This document shows positions 37,948-47,887 of a stretch of DNA of 64,000 nt, one piece after another (the first letter of the stretch is position 1; the number at the start of each line of letters is the position of its first letter). This DNA comes from Pseudomonas poae (GTDB lineage Bacteria > Pseudomonadota > Gammaproteobacteria > Pseudomonadales > Pseudomonadaceae). The stretch is taken from NCBI GenBank assembly GCA_004000515.1, contig CP034537.1:1674001-1738000 (forward strand), read 5' to 3'. The notes beneath the pieces are model-generated. The model did no database searches. It saw only the letters and a program-made list of their open reading frames with translations, and was not told the origin of the DNA. A program made the translations under genes and the position numbers.

Positions 37948-39562
37948 TCATCGTTGTAAGGCCGGCGTCAACCTTTGTGTGCCGGCCATTCGCAGACTGC
38001 ACATGCCTTGCGCAACTGCTGCCTGACGCAGTACCTGCAGATCCGCACCGGGGGTGATCAGTGCCTTGAGCGTCTCGTCCATGAGCATTATTTCGTAGAC
38101 CCCTGCGCGCCCCTGGTAACCGCTGTTACGGCACTCTACGCATCCGATGGCTTCATGGGCGGAACCTGTTGCGAGCTTGCAATGGGGCACAAGAGCCGCA
38201 CCAAGCGCTGTGCCATCACTCCTATAAGCGTAGCTTTGATCAAATAATGAGCAATTCCCAGCTCTTGCAAACGGCTGATGGCACTGGGCGCGTCGTTGGT
38301 GTGTAGGGTCGAGAGCACCAAGTGCCCGGTCAGCGCGGCCTGAATCGCCATCTCGGCGGTTTCCTGGTCGCGTATTTCGCCGATCATGATGATGTCCGGG
38401 TCCTGGCGCAGCAGGGCGCGGATACCGCCGGCAAAGGTCAGGTCGATATTGTGTTGCACCTGCATCTGGTTGAAGGCGGGCTCCACCATCTCGATAGGGT
38501 CCTCCACCGTGCACAGGTTGACCTCCCGGGTCGCCAGTTGCCTGAGCGTGGTGTAGAGGGTACTGGTCTTGCCCGAACCGGTCGGGCCGGTGACGAGGAT
38601 GATGCCGTTGGTTTGGCGCGTCATGGCGTGCCAGCGCTGCTGGTCTTCACTGGACAAGCCCAACTCGTCGAAGCCCTTGAGCAACACCTGCGGGTCGAAG
38701 ATCCGCATCACCAGTTTTTCGCCGAATGCGGTGGGCAACGTGGAAAGGCGCAACTCCACTTCCGCCCCTGACGGACCTTTGGTCTTGACCCGGCCGTCCT
38801 GGGGTTTGCGTTTTTCGGCCACGTTCATTCGCCCGAGGCTTTTCAGGCGGCTGATCACTGCCATCGTTACCTGGGGTGGAAACTGATAGACGTCATGCAG
38901 CAACCCATCAATCCGAAAGCGCACGCGGCCTTGTTCCCGACACGGTTCTATATGGATATCGCTTGCCCGTTGGCCGAAGGCGTATTGCAGCAACCAGTCG
39001 ACGATATTGACGATATGCGCGTCGTTGGCATCCGGCTCCTGGTCGCTGGCACCTAAGTTGAGCAGTTCGAAATTGCCGGGCGCGGCGATCTTCTGGTCGG
39101 CGCCACTGACCGATTTGGCCAGCCGATAAAACTCGTCGATGTAGCGCCGGATCGCCTGGGGTTGGCCACTACGCGTTTGATCGAACGCTTGAGCACCTGG
39201 GCTAGCCCGGCTTCCCAGGCGCTGACGTAGGGCTGGGCGCTGGCGATGGTAACGGTGTGGGTGTCCAGCGCGACCGCAAGAATGGCATGGCGTTGGGCGA
39301 ACCCATGGGACATCAGCGGGACCACTGTGGCCACATCGATCTGCAATGGGTCGATACGCAGGTACGGTTGTCCCGCATGCCGGGCAAGCCATTGCGTCAG
39401 GGTTTCGAGGCAGACGTTTTGGGCGGCGATGCATTCCAGCGGGTGTTCAGTGTCCCTCGCCGGCAGTACCGACAAGCGTTTTGCAACATCAGCGGGTACC
39501 AGTCCGGCCTCGATCAAGGCGGGTAATAACGCCTGCAGTTCCAATCGTTGATCAATGCGCAT
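37948..39562 (-). CDS. GspE/PulE-type secretion or pilus ATPase, frameshifted twice
   Basis: A 538-residue ATPase after repair. Walker A GPTGSGKTSTLY, Asp box ASDIHIEP, Walker B DPDIIMIGEIRDQETAE, His box HLVLSTLHTND and the zinc tetracysteine CPHC...CVEC are all visible, as in T2SS GspE and type IV pilus PilB. Two bases are missing: in the G-run at 39158-39161 (restores VVANPQAIRRYIDEF) and in the GGGG at 38184-38187 (restores the CPHC motif). N-terminal domain begins at ATG 39562. No other gsp, pil or xcp gene is in the window, so its machine is unknown. Confidence 0.88.
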
Positions 39563-39643
39563 CGAGTTTTCCTGGGGGGAACGGGCGTAGTCCCAGGCTA
39601 GCCAGCGCTTGGATTTCCTCCTCCCAGCGTGTATTGCAGGCTT

Positions 39644-39982
39644 TTACCGAGCAACCGCCAACATCTCCTCAGGCCCCACGGAATCAGCCGGCCACATCTC
39701 CAGCGAGCACACGCTGATCAGGTTTCTAATCTTTTCACCGATCACCTGGGCGCGGTGCCAACTGAGGCCGTCCATCACGATATCGATGTTCATCAGGTCA
39801 TCTTCCCGGTTCACCGCTACCTGCCGAGGCGTGAGGAATTGCAGGGCGAAATAGTTGAGTACCCGACACAGCACGTCAGGTTCTGCCTCGGCGACGATTT
39901 GGTAATGCGCCTGGCAGTGGGCGCTGTTGACGGCCCACGCATCGACGCGGGTCACGGGGAGAGTGGTTTCGACGGCATGCAT
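39644..39982 (-). CDS. Uncharacterised 112-residue protein with ACT-like fold features
   Basis: No family recognised with confidence. The middle (DVLCRVLNYFALQFLTPRQVAVNREDD LMNIDIVMDGLSW) follows the beta-alpha-beta-beta pattern of ACT domains, as in the acetolactate synthase small subunit. No signal peptide or membrane helix is visible. It lies upstream of and in the same orientation as the GspE-like gene (82 bases) and is divergent from the Lrp regulator (126 bases). Lrp itself often binds ligands through an ACT-like domain, but a functional link is a guess. Confidence 0.55.
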   Translation of the reverse strand: MHAVETTLPVTRVDAWAVNSAHCQAHYQIVAEAEPDVLCRVLNYFALQFLTPRQVAVNREDDLMNIDIVMDGLSWHRAQVIGEKIRNLISVCSLEMWPADSVGPEEMLAVAR

Positions 39983-40108
39983 GGGTGTTCTCCAGATTCG
40001 ATGGAGAAATTTTTACATTCGCCACGGGAGATTTCTTATCTAAGATGAGCATAAATGGCAGATGATTGAATCGTTTAATCCAAGCTAAGCACTTTCAAAG
40101 GTATTTTT

Positions 40109-40579
40109 ATGCATAGCGAGTTGGACGCCTACGACCGCCGCATCCTGGCCCTGTTGCAAGAAGACGCCTCGCTGTCCAGTGCACAGATCGCCGAGCAGGT
40201 GGGCCTGTCTCAATCGCCATGCTGGCGGCGGATTCAGCGGCTCAAGGAGGAGGGGGTGATTCGTGGCCAGGTGACCCTGCTGGACCGCAAGAAAATTGGC
40301 CTGAACACGCAGATTTTCGCCGAGGTGAAGCTCAACGCCCACGGGCGTTCCAACTTCACCGAGTTCACCGACGCGATTCGCGAGTTTCCGGAAGTGTTGG
40401 AGTGTTATGTGCTGATGGGGGCAGTGGATTTTCTGTTGCGCATCGTGACGGCGGATATTGAGGCGTACGAACGGTTTTTCTTTGAGAAGTTGTCGATGGT
40501 GCCGGGGATTCAGGAGGTCAATTCGATTGTGGCGCTTTCTGAGATCAAGTCGACCACCAGCCTGCCAGTGTTGCGCTGA
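40109..40579 (+). CDS. Lrp/AsnC family transcriptional regulator
   Basis: A 156-residue feast-famine regulator, intact. N-terminal helix-turn-helix (ILALLQEDASLSSAQIAEQVGLSQSPCWRRIQRL) and a C-terminal RAM/ACT-like effector domain (FTDAIREFPEVLECYVLMGAVDFLLRI). These proteins form dimers and octamers and respond to amino acids. It is divergent from the ACT-like gene and likely controls it and itself. A REPIN follows the stop. Confidence 0.9.
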   Translation: MHSELDAYDRRILALLQEDASLSSAQIAEQVGLSQSPCWRRIQRLKEEGVIRGQVTLLDRKKIGLNTQIFAEVKLNAHGRSNFTEFTDAIREFPEVLECYVLMGAVDFLLRIVTADIEAYERFFFEKLSMVPGIQEVNSIVALSEIKSTTSLPVLR

Positions 40580-40591
40580 CAGTGCTGGCCT

Positions 40592-40663
40592 CATCGCGGG
40601 CAAGCCCGGCTCCCACAGTGGTGTGCATTCCAAGTGTGGGAGCCGGGCTTGCTCGCGAAGGCG
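40592..40663. repeat. REPIN hairpin reaching the CYTH-CHAD stop
   Basis: Arms CATCGCGGGCAAGCCCGGCT and AGCCGGGCTTGCTCGCGAAG around a short spacer. The right arm ends four bases from the TAA of the CYTH-CHAD gene, so the element lies directly at its 3' end. Confidence 0.85.
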
Positions 40664-40666
40664 TCC

Positions 40667-42033
40667 TTACAGACGCAGCAACGTCTTCCAGGCCCGGTTC
40701 TGATACACCGCAATCGCCTGATGCATCCGCGCATCCAGCGACTCATAGGTGATCGGCTGGTTGGCCAATTGCGCCAGCTTGTTCAGCTCACCGTACAAAC
40801 GGTCCAGCTCCGGAATGTCCACCACGTGACGCGCATGGTGCAGCCACGCCTGGATACGCTCGATACGCGGCAGTTGCTCGGCGAGGTCTTCCGGCTGCTG
40901 CTGGTAGCGCGGCAGTTGCAGGGCGACGGCGTCGTCGGCCAGCAGGCGCGGCAACCAGTTGGTGATTTGCGCGGCGCCCTGGCGGTTGCCACGCACGTTG
41001 CGGTCGGCGGTCCAAGTGCGGGCCAGCAGCCAGCGCGAAGCGTTCAGCGAGAACAGACCCCAGCGCACGTCTTCCAATTCTTCGGCGAATTGCTCCGGTG
41101 CGGCCTTGCGGATGTCTTCGTCGTCGTCACCGGCTTGTACCAGTGGGCGCCAGTCTTCCAGCAGGGCATCGAGTGCGCTGCGCAGTTCGCTGGTGGATTG
41201 ACGCGGTGCGGCCTGGCCGAGGCTGCCGACCAGTGCGCGCAGCTCGCCGAGGTTGTCGACCCAGTCCTGCAGCAGGCGCCAGTGGCCATTGAAGCGATAT
41301 TGTTCGGCTAGGCGCTGGCTGCTGCCCAGCAGGTGCCACATGATCGCGGCGAAGGCATCATCCAGCGGCATTTCGGCGTGGATCTGCGGCGCCGGCAGGC
41401 TCAGTGAATAGCTGCTCGCATCGTACAGGCGGTAGCCGCGCTCGGCCTTGCTGATATCGCACGGCATCAGCGCCAGGGTGGCGGCCAGTTCGGCGGCCAA
41501 TTCCAGCAGGGCTGCCGGTTCGCCTTCGCGCAGTTCCAACTCCAGCTCGCAGATTTCTTCTTTCTGCTTGCCGACCACCACGTGGCCCAGGTCCAGGGCG
41601 GCTTCGATCACCACCTTGGCCTTGCCGCGACCCCAGGCGATTTCGGCGCGTTCACGCACGAAGTCGGTGGTGAAGATCGGCTTGAGGGTCTTTTGTCCAG
41701 CTCGGCCAGTTGCTCGGGCCAGCATTCGCCGTCGAGTTTCTTCACGTCGAGCTTGGCTTTGGGCAAGTCCCAGTTGTACTCGTTCCGCTCCGACAAGCCA
41801 GCGATGCTTTGGCCGCGGGTCTTGAGGGTCTGGATGATGTCGTCACCGTCCTTGCGCAGGCGCAGGGCGACTTTGGCCTGGGCCAGGTCGCGCTCGGGGG
41901 TGTCGAAATACTGGTTCATCAACTCACGGCGTTCCCAGCCACTTTTGTTGCGTTTTTTCAGTAACGGGTGCTCACGCAGCGCGGCGAGTGTTTCGCGGCT
42001 GACGCGGAGCTTGATTTCGGTTTCTTTCTGCAT
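40667..42033 (-). CDS. CYTH-CHAD protein (inorganic triphosphatase-like), frameshifted
   Basis: N-terminal CYTH domain with the EXEXK signature (MQKETEIKLRVS) and C-terminal CHAD helical domain with histidines (from about residue 220). E. coli YgiF of this kind is an inorganic triphosphatase; CHAD binds polyphosphate. ATG 42033 gives the family start. One A is missing in the T-run at 41691-41694 (expected LDKKTLKPIFTTDFVRERAEI), dividing the frame; repair gives 455 residues. Confidence 0.88.
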
Positions 42034-42191
42034 GGCCGGAAAATCCAGGATCGGGAGCGCAGCCGGGGAAAAGTGTGGCTGCCAAGGTCGTGCAGTGTAC
42101 AGGACTGAGCCCGGCAACGTGCCGCAACGGTTTATTGTGTCGTGCAGATGGCTCTATAGTGGGGCTCATCCGGGAAGTTGAGAGACCGCGC

Positions 42192-43340
42192 ATGCCGTTA
42201 CCGTCCATGAAAGAACAGTTCGCCGCGCTGATTGCCGCGCCATCGGTCAGTTGCACCCAAGCGTCTCTCGACCAGACCAACCGCCCGGTGATCGATTTGC
42301 TAGCCGGCTGGCTGGGGGACCTGGGTTTCGCCATCGACATCCAGCAAGTCAGCCCCGGCAAGTTCAACCTGTTGGCCAGCTTCGGCAGCGGCCCCGGCGG
42401 CCTGGTGCTGGCCGGTCACAGCGACACCGTCCCCTATGATGCGGCGCTGTGGAAGACCGATCCGCTCAAGCTGACGGAAGTCGACGGCCGCTGGGTAGGA
42501 TTGGGTAGTTGCGACATGAAGGGCTTTTTCGCGCTGGCCATTGAAGCCGTGTTGCCGCTGCTGGACCAGCCGTTCAAGCAGCCGCTGCTGATCCTTGCCA
42601 CTTGCGATGAAGAAAGCTCCATGTCCGGCGCCCGAGCGCTGGCCGAGGCGGGGCGCCCACTGGGCCGTGCAGCGGTGATCGGCGAGCCGACGGGCCTCAA
42701 GCCGATCCGCCTGCATAAAGGCGTGATGATGGAGCGCATCGATATCCTAGGCCAAAGTGGCCATTCGTCAGACCCAAGCCTGGGCCACAGCGCCCTCGAA
42801 GCCATGCACGATGCCATTGGTGAATTGCGCGGCCTGCGCCTGGCCTGGCAGCGCGAATACCGCAACCCGCAATTCAGCGTGCCGCAGCCGACCATGAACT
42901 TCGGTTGCATCCATGGCGGCGACAACCCCAACCGCATCTGTGGCCAGTGTTCGCTGGAGTTCGACTTGCGGCCGCTGCCGGGTATGGACCCCCAGGTGTT
43001 GCGCGATGCCATTCGGCAGAAGCTGCAACCCTTGGCCGAGCGTCATCAGGTCAAGATCGACTTCGCGCCGCTGTTCCCCGAAGTGCCGCCGTTTGAGCAG
43101 CCCGAAGACGCCGAGTTAGTGAGGGTTGCGGAACGATTGACCGGTCATCGTGCCGAAGCAGTAGCGTTCGGCACCGAAGCGCCTTATCTTCAGCGCCTTG
43201 GTTGCGAAACCCTGGTGCTCGGCCCCGGCGATATTGCCTGCGCCCACCAGCCGGGTGAGTACCTCGAAATGTCACGCTTGACGCCTACAGTGCGTCTATT
43301 GCGAGAACTGATCGAACATTACTGCCTGAAACCTGCATAA
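42192..43340 (+). CDS. argE: Acetylornithine deacetylase (ArgE-like, M20 family)
   Basis: Zinc metallohydrolase of 382 residues, intact. ATG 42192 is chosen because the upstream extension is not homologous. Metal ligands are visible: VLAGHSDTVPYD, GSCDMKGFFALAIEA, and the CDEESSMSGAR glutamate pair. It would release ornithine from N-acetylornithine. argA follows 135 bases downstream in the same orientation, which supports the arginine role over other M20 enzymes. Confidence 0.9.
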   Translation: MPLPSMKEQFAALIAAPSVSCTQASLDQTNRPVIDLLAGWLGDLGFAIDIQQVSPGKFNLLASFGSGPGGLVLAGHSDTVPYDAALWKTDPLKLTEVDGRWVGLGSCDMKGFFALAIEAVLPLLDQPFKQPLLILATCDEESSMSGARALAEAGRPLGRAAVIGEPTGLKPIRLHKGVMMERIDILGQSGHSSDPSLGHSALEAMHDAIGELRGLRLAWQREYRNPQFSVPQPTMNFGCIHGGDNPNRICGQCSLEFDLRPLPGMDPQVLRDAIRQKLQPLAERHQVKIDFAPLFPEVPPFEQPEDAELVRVAERLTGHRAEAVAFGTEAPYLQRLGCETLVLGPGDIACAHQPGEYLEMSRLTPTVRLLRELIEHYCLKPA

Positions 43341-43475
43341 ATTAACCCTTGCCTGTTCGTACATAGAAGGAGAGCGAGCGTGTCGCCAAGCCTGTTCCGA
43401 CGATAACCATCAGCCCGCTGTGCGTTTTCACGATTCATCCTTTTTCGGCTGCTTTTTATTACAGGCCCAGGTGTT

Positions 43476-44776
43476 ATGCCCGAATACGTCAATTGGCTTC
43501 GTCACGCTTCCCCTTACATCAACGCTCACCGGGACTGCACCTTCGTGGTCATGCTGCCCGGCGACGGTGTGGAACATCCCAACTTCGGCAATATTGTCCA
43601 CGACCTGGTGCTGCTCCACAGCCTGGGCGTGCGGCTGGTGCTGGTGCACGGTTCGCGCCCGCAGATCGAAGCGCGTCTTGAAGCGCGTGGCCTGGTCCCG
43701 GCTTACCACGAAGGCTTGCGCATCACCGATGCGCCGACCCTGAATGTGTGATCGATGCGGTGGGCCATCTGCGTATCGCCATCGAAGCGCGCCTGTCCAT
43801 GGATATGGCCTCGTCGCCAATGCAGGGTTCGCGTCTGCGGGTGGCCAGCGGCAACCTGGTGACTGCGCGCCCGATTGGCGTGCTTGAAGGCGTGGATTAT
43901 CACCACACCGGCGAAGTGCGCCGTGTCGACCGCAAGGGCATCAACCGCTTGCTGGACGAGCGCTCCATCGTGCTGCTGTCGCCGCTGGGCTACTCGCCGA
44001 CCGGTGAGATTTTCAACCTGGCCTGCGAAGACGTCGCCACCCGCGCCGCCATCGACCTGGGTGCCGACAAGTTGCTGCTGTTTGGCGCCGACATGGGCCT
44101 GATCGATGAGCACGGCCGCCTGGTGCGTGAGTTGCGCCCACAACAAGTGCCGGCGCACCTGCAACGGCTTGGCAAAAGCAATTACCAGGCTGAACTGCTC
44201 GATGCGGCCGCCGAGGCCTGCCGTGGCGGAGTAGGGCGCAGTCATATCGTGAGCTACGCCGAAGATGGCGCGTTGCTTACCGAACTGTTCACCCGGGACG
44301 GCGGCGGTACGCTGGTGGCCCAGGAGCAATTCGAGTTGGTGCGCGAAGCCGCGATTGAAGACGTGGGCGGCTTACTGGACTTGATCAGCCCGTTGGAAGA
44401 GCAGGGCATTCTGGTGCGCCGTTCGCGGGAAGTGCTGGAGCGCGAGATCGAGCAGTTCAGCGTGGTAGAACGCGAAGGTATGATCATCGCGTGTGCGGCG
44501 CTGTACCAGATCGCGGATTCGGACGCGGGCGAGCTGGCGTGCCTGGCGGTGAACCCCGAGTATCGCCATGGCGGGCGCGGGGATGAGTTGCTGGAGCGCA
44601 TCGAAACCCGTGCCCGGGCAAAGGGCTTGAAGACGTTGTTCGTCCTTACCACGCGTACCGCCCATTGGTTCCGTGAGCGCGGCTTTGTGCCGAGCACGGT
44701 TGATCGCCTGCCATCGGCGCGGGCGTCGCTGTACAACTATCAGCGCAATTCGAAGATCTTCGAAAAGGCCCTGTGA
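43476..44776 (+). CDS. argA: N-acetylglutamate synthase ArgA, frameshifted
   Basis: First enzyme of arginine biosynthesis. The N-terminal amino-acid-kinase domain (MPEYVNWLRHASPYINAHRD, LGVRLVLVHGSRPQIEARL) binds arginine for feedback control, and the C-terminal GNAT domain (ACLAVNPEYRHGGRGDELL) transfers the acetyl group from acetyl-CoA. One G is missing near 43742 (expected DAPTLECVIDAVGHLRI), splitting the gene into 43476-43751 and 43748-44776. Repair gives 433 residues, the E. coli-type length. Confidence 0.93.
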
Positions 44777-44787
44777 ACTCGGCCTAA

Positions 44788-44874
44788 AATGTGGGAGCGG
44801 GCTTGCTCGCGAAGGCGTCGTGTCAGTCAATACATGTGTTACTGACACACCGCCTTCGCGAGCAAGCCCACATT
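44788..44874. repeat. REPIN hairpin with a shortened right arm
   Basis: Left arm AATGTGGGAGCGGGCTTGCT; right arm reads AGCAAGCCCACATT, lacking five bases present in the intact copy at 31203. The element lies between convergent argA and the TauA-like gene and looks like a decaying REPIN. Confidence 0.85.
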
Positions 44875-44883
44875 GGATTGCAT

Positions 44884-45870
44884 TTAGTCTCGGGCGAATT
44901 TGTCAGTCACATAAGCTGAGTAGTCCGGCAGCACCGCTTCAACCTTTCCCTGCTCCTTCAAAAACTTCGCCGTCTCCCCAATTGCCTTTGCCGTGCCGCC
45001 TTTGAGCAGCGCATCGGTTTGCTGTGCCTGGGCATCCGGGAACGTAGTGCCGGCTAGCAACTCTGGAATGTCGGCAGCATTGGCGCCTGTCAATTTGGCG
45101 ATTTTTTGCACGGGTTCAGAGTCCACTGTCCAGCCGTCTTTATGGGCGGCGTATTCAGCGAAGGCGTCCAGCGTGACCTTGGCAAACTTGGCCACTACGT
45201 CAGGATGTTTTTCCGCGAAATCCTTGCGCGCCACCCACACTTCAAACGTGGGCGCGCCCCACTGACCCACCTGGGCCGCGTCTGTCAGGGTTTTCCCGGT
45301 CTTGCGGATTTCGCCAAGCGCTGGCGACCACACGAACGCGCCGTCGATATCGCCACGTTTCCACGCGGCAGCAATTTCGGCGGGTTGCAGGTTCACCACT
45401 TTGACTTTTTTGCTGTCCAGGCCCCAATGCTTCAAGGCGCCGAGCAGGCTGTAATGAGAGGTCGAAACGAAGGGGGTGGCGATGGTCTTGCCGACCAGGT
45501 CTTCGGGTTTGTCGATGCCGCTGCCGTTGCGCACCACCAATGCTTCAGAAGCATTGATCTGCGCCGATACGATAAATGCCACGATCGGTAGATTACGCGA
45601 AGCCGCTGCTGCGAGAGGGCTGGAGCCGAGATTGCCGATTTGCACGTCGCCCGAGGCGATAGCCGTTACGACTTCTGGCCCACTGTTGAATCGACGCCAG
45701 GCAATTTTCTCGCCGATCGCCTTTTCATAGAGGCCGTCGGCCTGGGGAACCTTGCTTGGATCGATGCCGGTTTGGTAGCCGACGGTTAAATCGGCCGCTT
45801 TGACACCAAAAGAAAGTATTAGTGACACAAAAACTGTAACAAATTGACGGGAGGATGTGCCTTTGGCCAT
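44884..45870 (-). CDS. tauA: TauA-like sulfonate-binding protein
   Basis: Periplasmic binding protein of 328 residues, intact. A signal peptide ends near GVKA-AD; the mature start LTVGYQTGIDPSKVPQADGLY and INASEALVVRNGSGI are of the taurine-binding type, and the mid region AFVWSPAL is the lobe hinge. It is alone: no tauB, tauC or tauD is nearby, so it must borrow a permease. An 11-base motif in its upstream region is shared with lsfA. Confidence 0.85.
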   Translation of the reverse strand: MAKGTSSRQFVTVFVSLILSFGVKAADLTVGYQTGIDPSKVPQADGLYEKAIGEKIAWRRFNSGPEVVTAIASGDVQIGNLGSSPLAAAASRNLPIVAFIVSAQINASEALVVRNGSGIDKPEDLVGKTIATPFVSTSHYSLLGALKHWGLDSKKVKVVNLQPAEIAAAWKRGDIDGAFVWSPALGEIRKTGKTLTDAAQVGQWGAPTFEVWVARKDFAEKHPDVVAKFAKVTLDAFAEYAAHKDGWTVDSEPVQKIAKLTGANAADIPELLAGTTFPDAQAQQTDALLKGGTAKAIGETAKFLKEQGKVEAVLPDYSAYVTDKFARD

Positions 45871-46238
45871 GATGGCGTCGCCTTTTTGATCGTGGGTGAC
45901 GTGTGAAACCCTACGGCCACACTAATCGATCTAAAAAGCGCTAACAAATACCCTTTAGGCATTAGCTTATGGAGCGGTTTGTCCCCCCGGACCTTCCCGC
46001 CTCATGGAAAGCCTTATGCCTAAATCGTATGAAAAAGAATGAAACAATTCTTTTGGGTGTATGAAAAACTCATTACCCTGCAGGGACCAAATTAACTGCG
46101 ATTAGACGAAGGTAGTAGACACACAAGGTTACGATTGACTTGGTAGTCACTATCCGGTGCTAATCGCGCATCTGTGGATCAAGGGCGTCAGACCCGAGAC
46201 CAAAGAAATACAAAAATTAGAAATGAGAGGAGCGGTAC
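45871..46238. promoter_or_regulatory. Divergent promoter region between tauA-like and porin genes
   Basis: A 368-base intergenic stretch, the longest in the window, serving two divergent genes. It holds the motif GCTTATGGAGC at 45965-45975 (reverse complement GCTCCATAAGC, also at 47858-47868 before lsfA) and an AT-rich block around 46020-46075. I found no small gene or clear terminator in it. GAGAGGAG precedes the porin ATG. Confidence 0.5.
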
Positions 46239-47600
46239 ATGAAGAAGTCAACATTGGCGCTGGCTGTGGCTGTCGCTGGCATTGCCCAACAGGTAAGCGC
46301 TGCTGGTTTTATCGAAGACAGCAAAGCCACCCTGGGTCTGCGTAACTTTTACATCAACACTGATAACCGCGATGGTCACCGCGGCACATCCAACTCGGCT
46401 AGCAAAAACGCCGAGTGGGGCCAAGGCTTCGACCTGCGTTTCATCTCGGGTTACACCCAAGGTACTGTCCAGTTTGGTGTTGATGCGATCGGCCTTTACG
46501 GCGTACGCCTCGATTCCAGCCATGCAGAACACGGTAACTACACTGGCACCGCTTCCGGTGGCACCGTGTTCCCAAGCGATGGCAACACTGCCGTCAACGA
46601 TTTCGCCAGCCTGGGCGTGACCGGTAAGGTCAAGATCTCCCAAACCGAACTGAAGCTGGGCACCCTGCAGCCTAAGCTGCCGGTTATCGTGACCAACGAT
46701 GGTCGTCTGCTGCCGCAAACCTTCCAAGGCGGCCAGATCACCACCAACGACATCAAGGATTTGACACTGGTTGCCGGCCAGATCGAAAAAGCCAAGGGTC
46801 GTAACTCCAGCAACAACGAAAACCTGTCGATTGCTAGCGCAAACGCCAGCTCGAACTACAGCGCTGGCAAGTTCAGCAACAAGTTCTACTACGCCGGTGG
46901 TGACTACAAGCTGACCAAAGACCTGACTGCCCAGTACTACTACGGCAATCTGGAAGACTTCTACAAGCAGCACTTCCTGGGCCTGACCCACAACTGGGCA
47001 ATCGGCCCAGGTGTATTGAAGTCTGACCTGCGTTATTTCAACAGCTCTGACGACGGTAAAAACGGCAACACCGCCGCTTACTACACCAGTGGTAACTACC
47101 AAGGTTTTGCATCAGGCAGGGGTAAGGTTGATAACAACCTGTACAGCGGCCTGTTCCTGTACACCGTTGCCGGCCACACCTTTGGTGGTGGTTACCAGGT
47201 GAGCAATGGCAGCAGCGACTTCCCTTGGTTGAACCAGGGCGACGGTTCGTCGGCTTACATCACTACCGACATGCAAATCCAGAAGTTCGCCCGTGCTGGC
47301 GAGCGCACCTGGCAAGCACGTTACGCTTACGATTTCGCTAAAGTCGGCGTACCTGGCCTGACTGCCGGTGTTGTTTACCTCAAAGGTACCGACATCGACA
47401 CCGTCACCTCCACCCGTGCTGAGCTGACCGGTCAATCCGAGTGGGAACGTGACATCACTGTTGCCTACGTAATCCCGGAAGGCCCGCTGAAAAACCTCGG
47501 TGTTGCCTGGAAAAACGCTATGTGGCGTACCGACCTGGCGAACACTCGTTCCCAGGACGAAAACCGCCTGATCGTCAGCTACTCGCTGCCACTGTTCTAG
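46239..47600 (+). CDS. OprD-family outer-membrane porin (OprE-like)
   Basis: An 18-strand porin of 453 residues, intact. The signal peptide is MKKSTLALAVAVAGIAQQVSA-A; the mature start GFIEDSKATLGLRNFYINTD and the final ...LIVSYSLPLF (C-terminal Phe) are typical. Members take up amino acids, small acids or drugs; the OprE subtype is the closest by pattern. A GC-rich hairpin follows the stop. It is next to sulfur genes but is not obviously one of them. Confidence 0.88.
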   Translation: MKKSTLALAVAVAGIAQQVSAAGFIEDSKATLGLRNFYINTDNRDGHRGTSNSASKNAEWGQGFDLRFISGYTQGTVQFGVDAIGLYGVRLDSSHAEHGNYTGTASGGTVFPSDGNTAVNDFASLGVTGKVKISQTELKLGTLQPKLPVIVTNDGRLLPQTFQGGQITTNDIKDLTLVAGQIEKAKGRNSSNNENLSIASANASSNYSAGKFSNKFYYAGGDYKLTKDLTAQYYYGNLEDFYKQHFLGLTHNWAIGPGVLKSDLRYFNSSDDGKNGNTAAYYTSGNYQGFASGRGKVDNNLYSGLFLYTVAGHTFGGGYQVSNGSSDFPWLNQGDGSSAYITTDMQIQKFARAGERTWQARYAYDFAKVGVPGLTAGVVYLKGTDIDTVTSTRAELTGQSEWERDITVAYVIPEGPLKNLGVAWKNAMWRTDLANTRSQDENRLIVSYSLPLF

Positions 47601-47630
47601 TAGCGTGAAGCTGTTGTAAGTCTGTAAAAC

Positions 47631-47656
47631 CTTGCCCGGCCTTTGCCGGGCAAGGT
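47631..47656 (+). terminator. Hairpin after porin gene
   Basis: Perfect eleven-base-pair stem CCTTGCCCGGC / GCCGGGCAAGG with a four-base loop. No long T-run follows (TTACTACTTT), so it may act as a terminator or an mRNA-stabilising end. Confidence 0.65.
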
Positions 47657-47790
47657 TACTACTTTCAAGTCGGGCTAAACCCCGCAAGCCCTTCCTGAAT
47701 CCCTCTTGTACAGCGTCTCAAGGCCTTCTCGAACCTTGAAGCGGATGTTGCTCCTCGCCCGCTGCGGCGTCCAATGAACAGATTTTTAAT

Positions 47791-47868
47791 ATTCCTTTAT
47801 CGTCTAGATAAATCGATATTTATTCTTTTTAAATAAACCCTAATGCATGCACAGTAGGCTCCATAAGC
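47791..47868 (+). promoter_or_regulatory. AT-rich lsfA promoter region with shared sulfur motifs
   Basis: An AT-rich stretch (47781-47840) carries TTTATTCTTT at 47819-47828, which recurs in reverse orientation before ssuE. It is followed by GCTCCATAAGC at 47858-47868, shared with the tauA-like gene. CysB-type activators bind AT-rich sites upstream of sulfur-starvation genes; the assignment is inferred. Confidence 0.4.
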
Positions 47869-47887
47869 ACTCACCAGGAGCCACACC

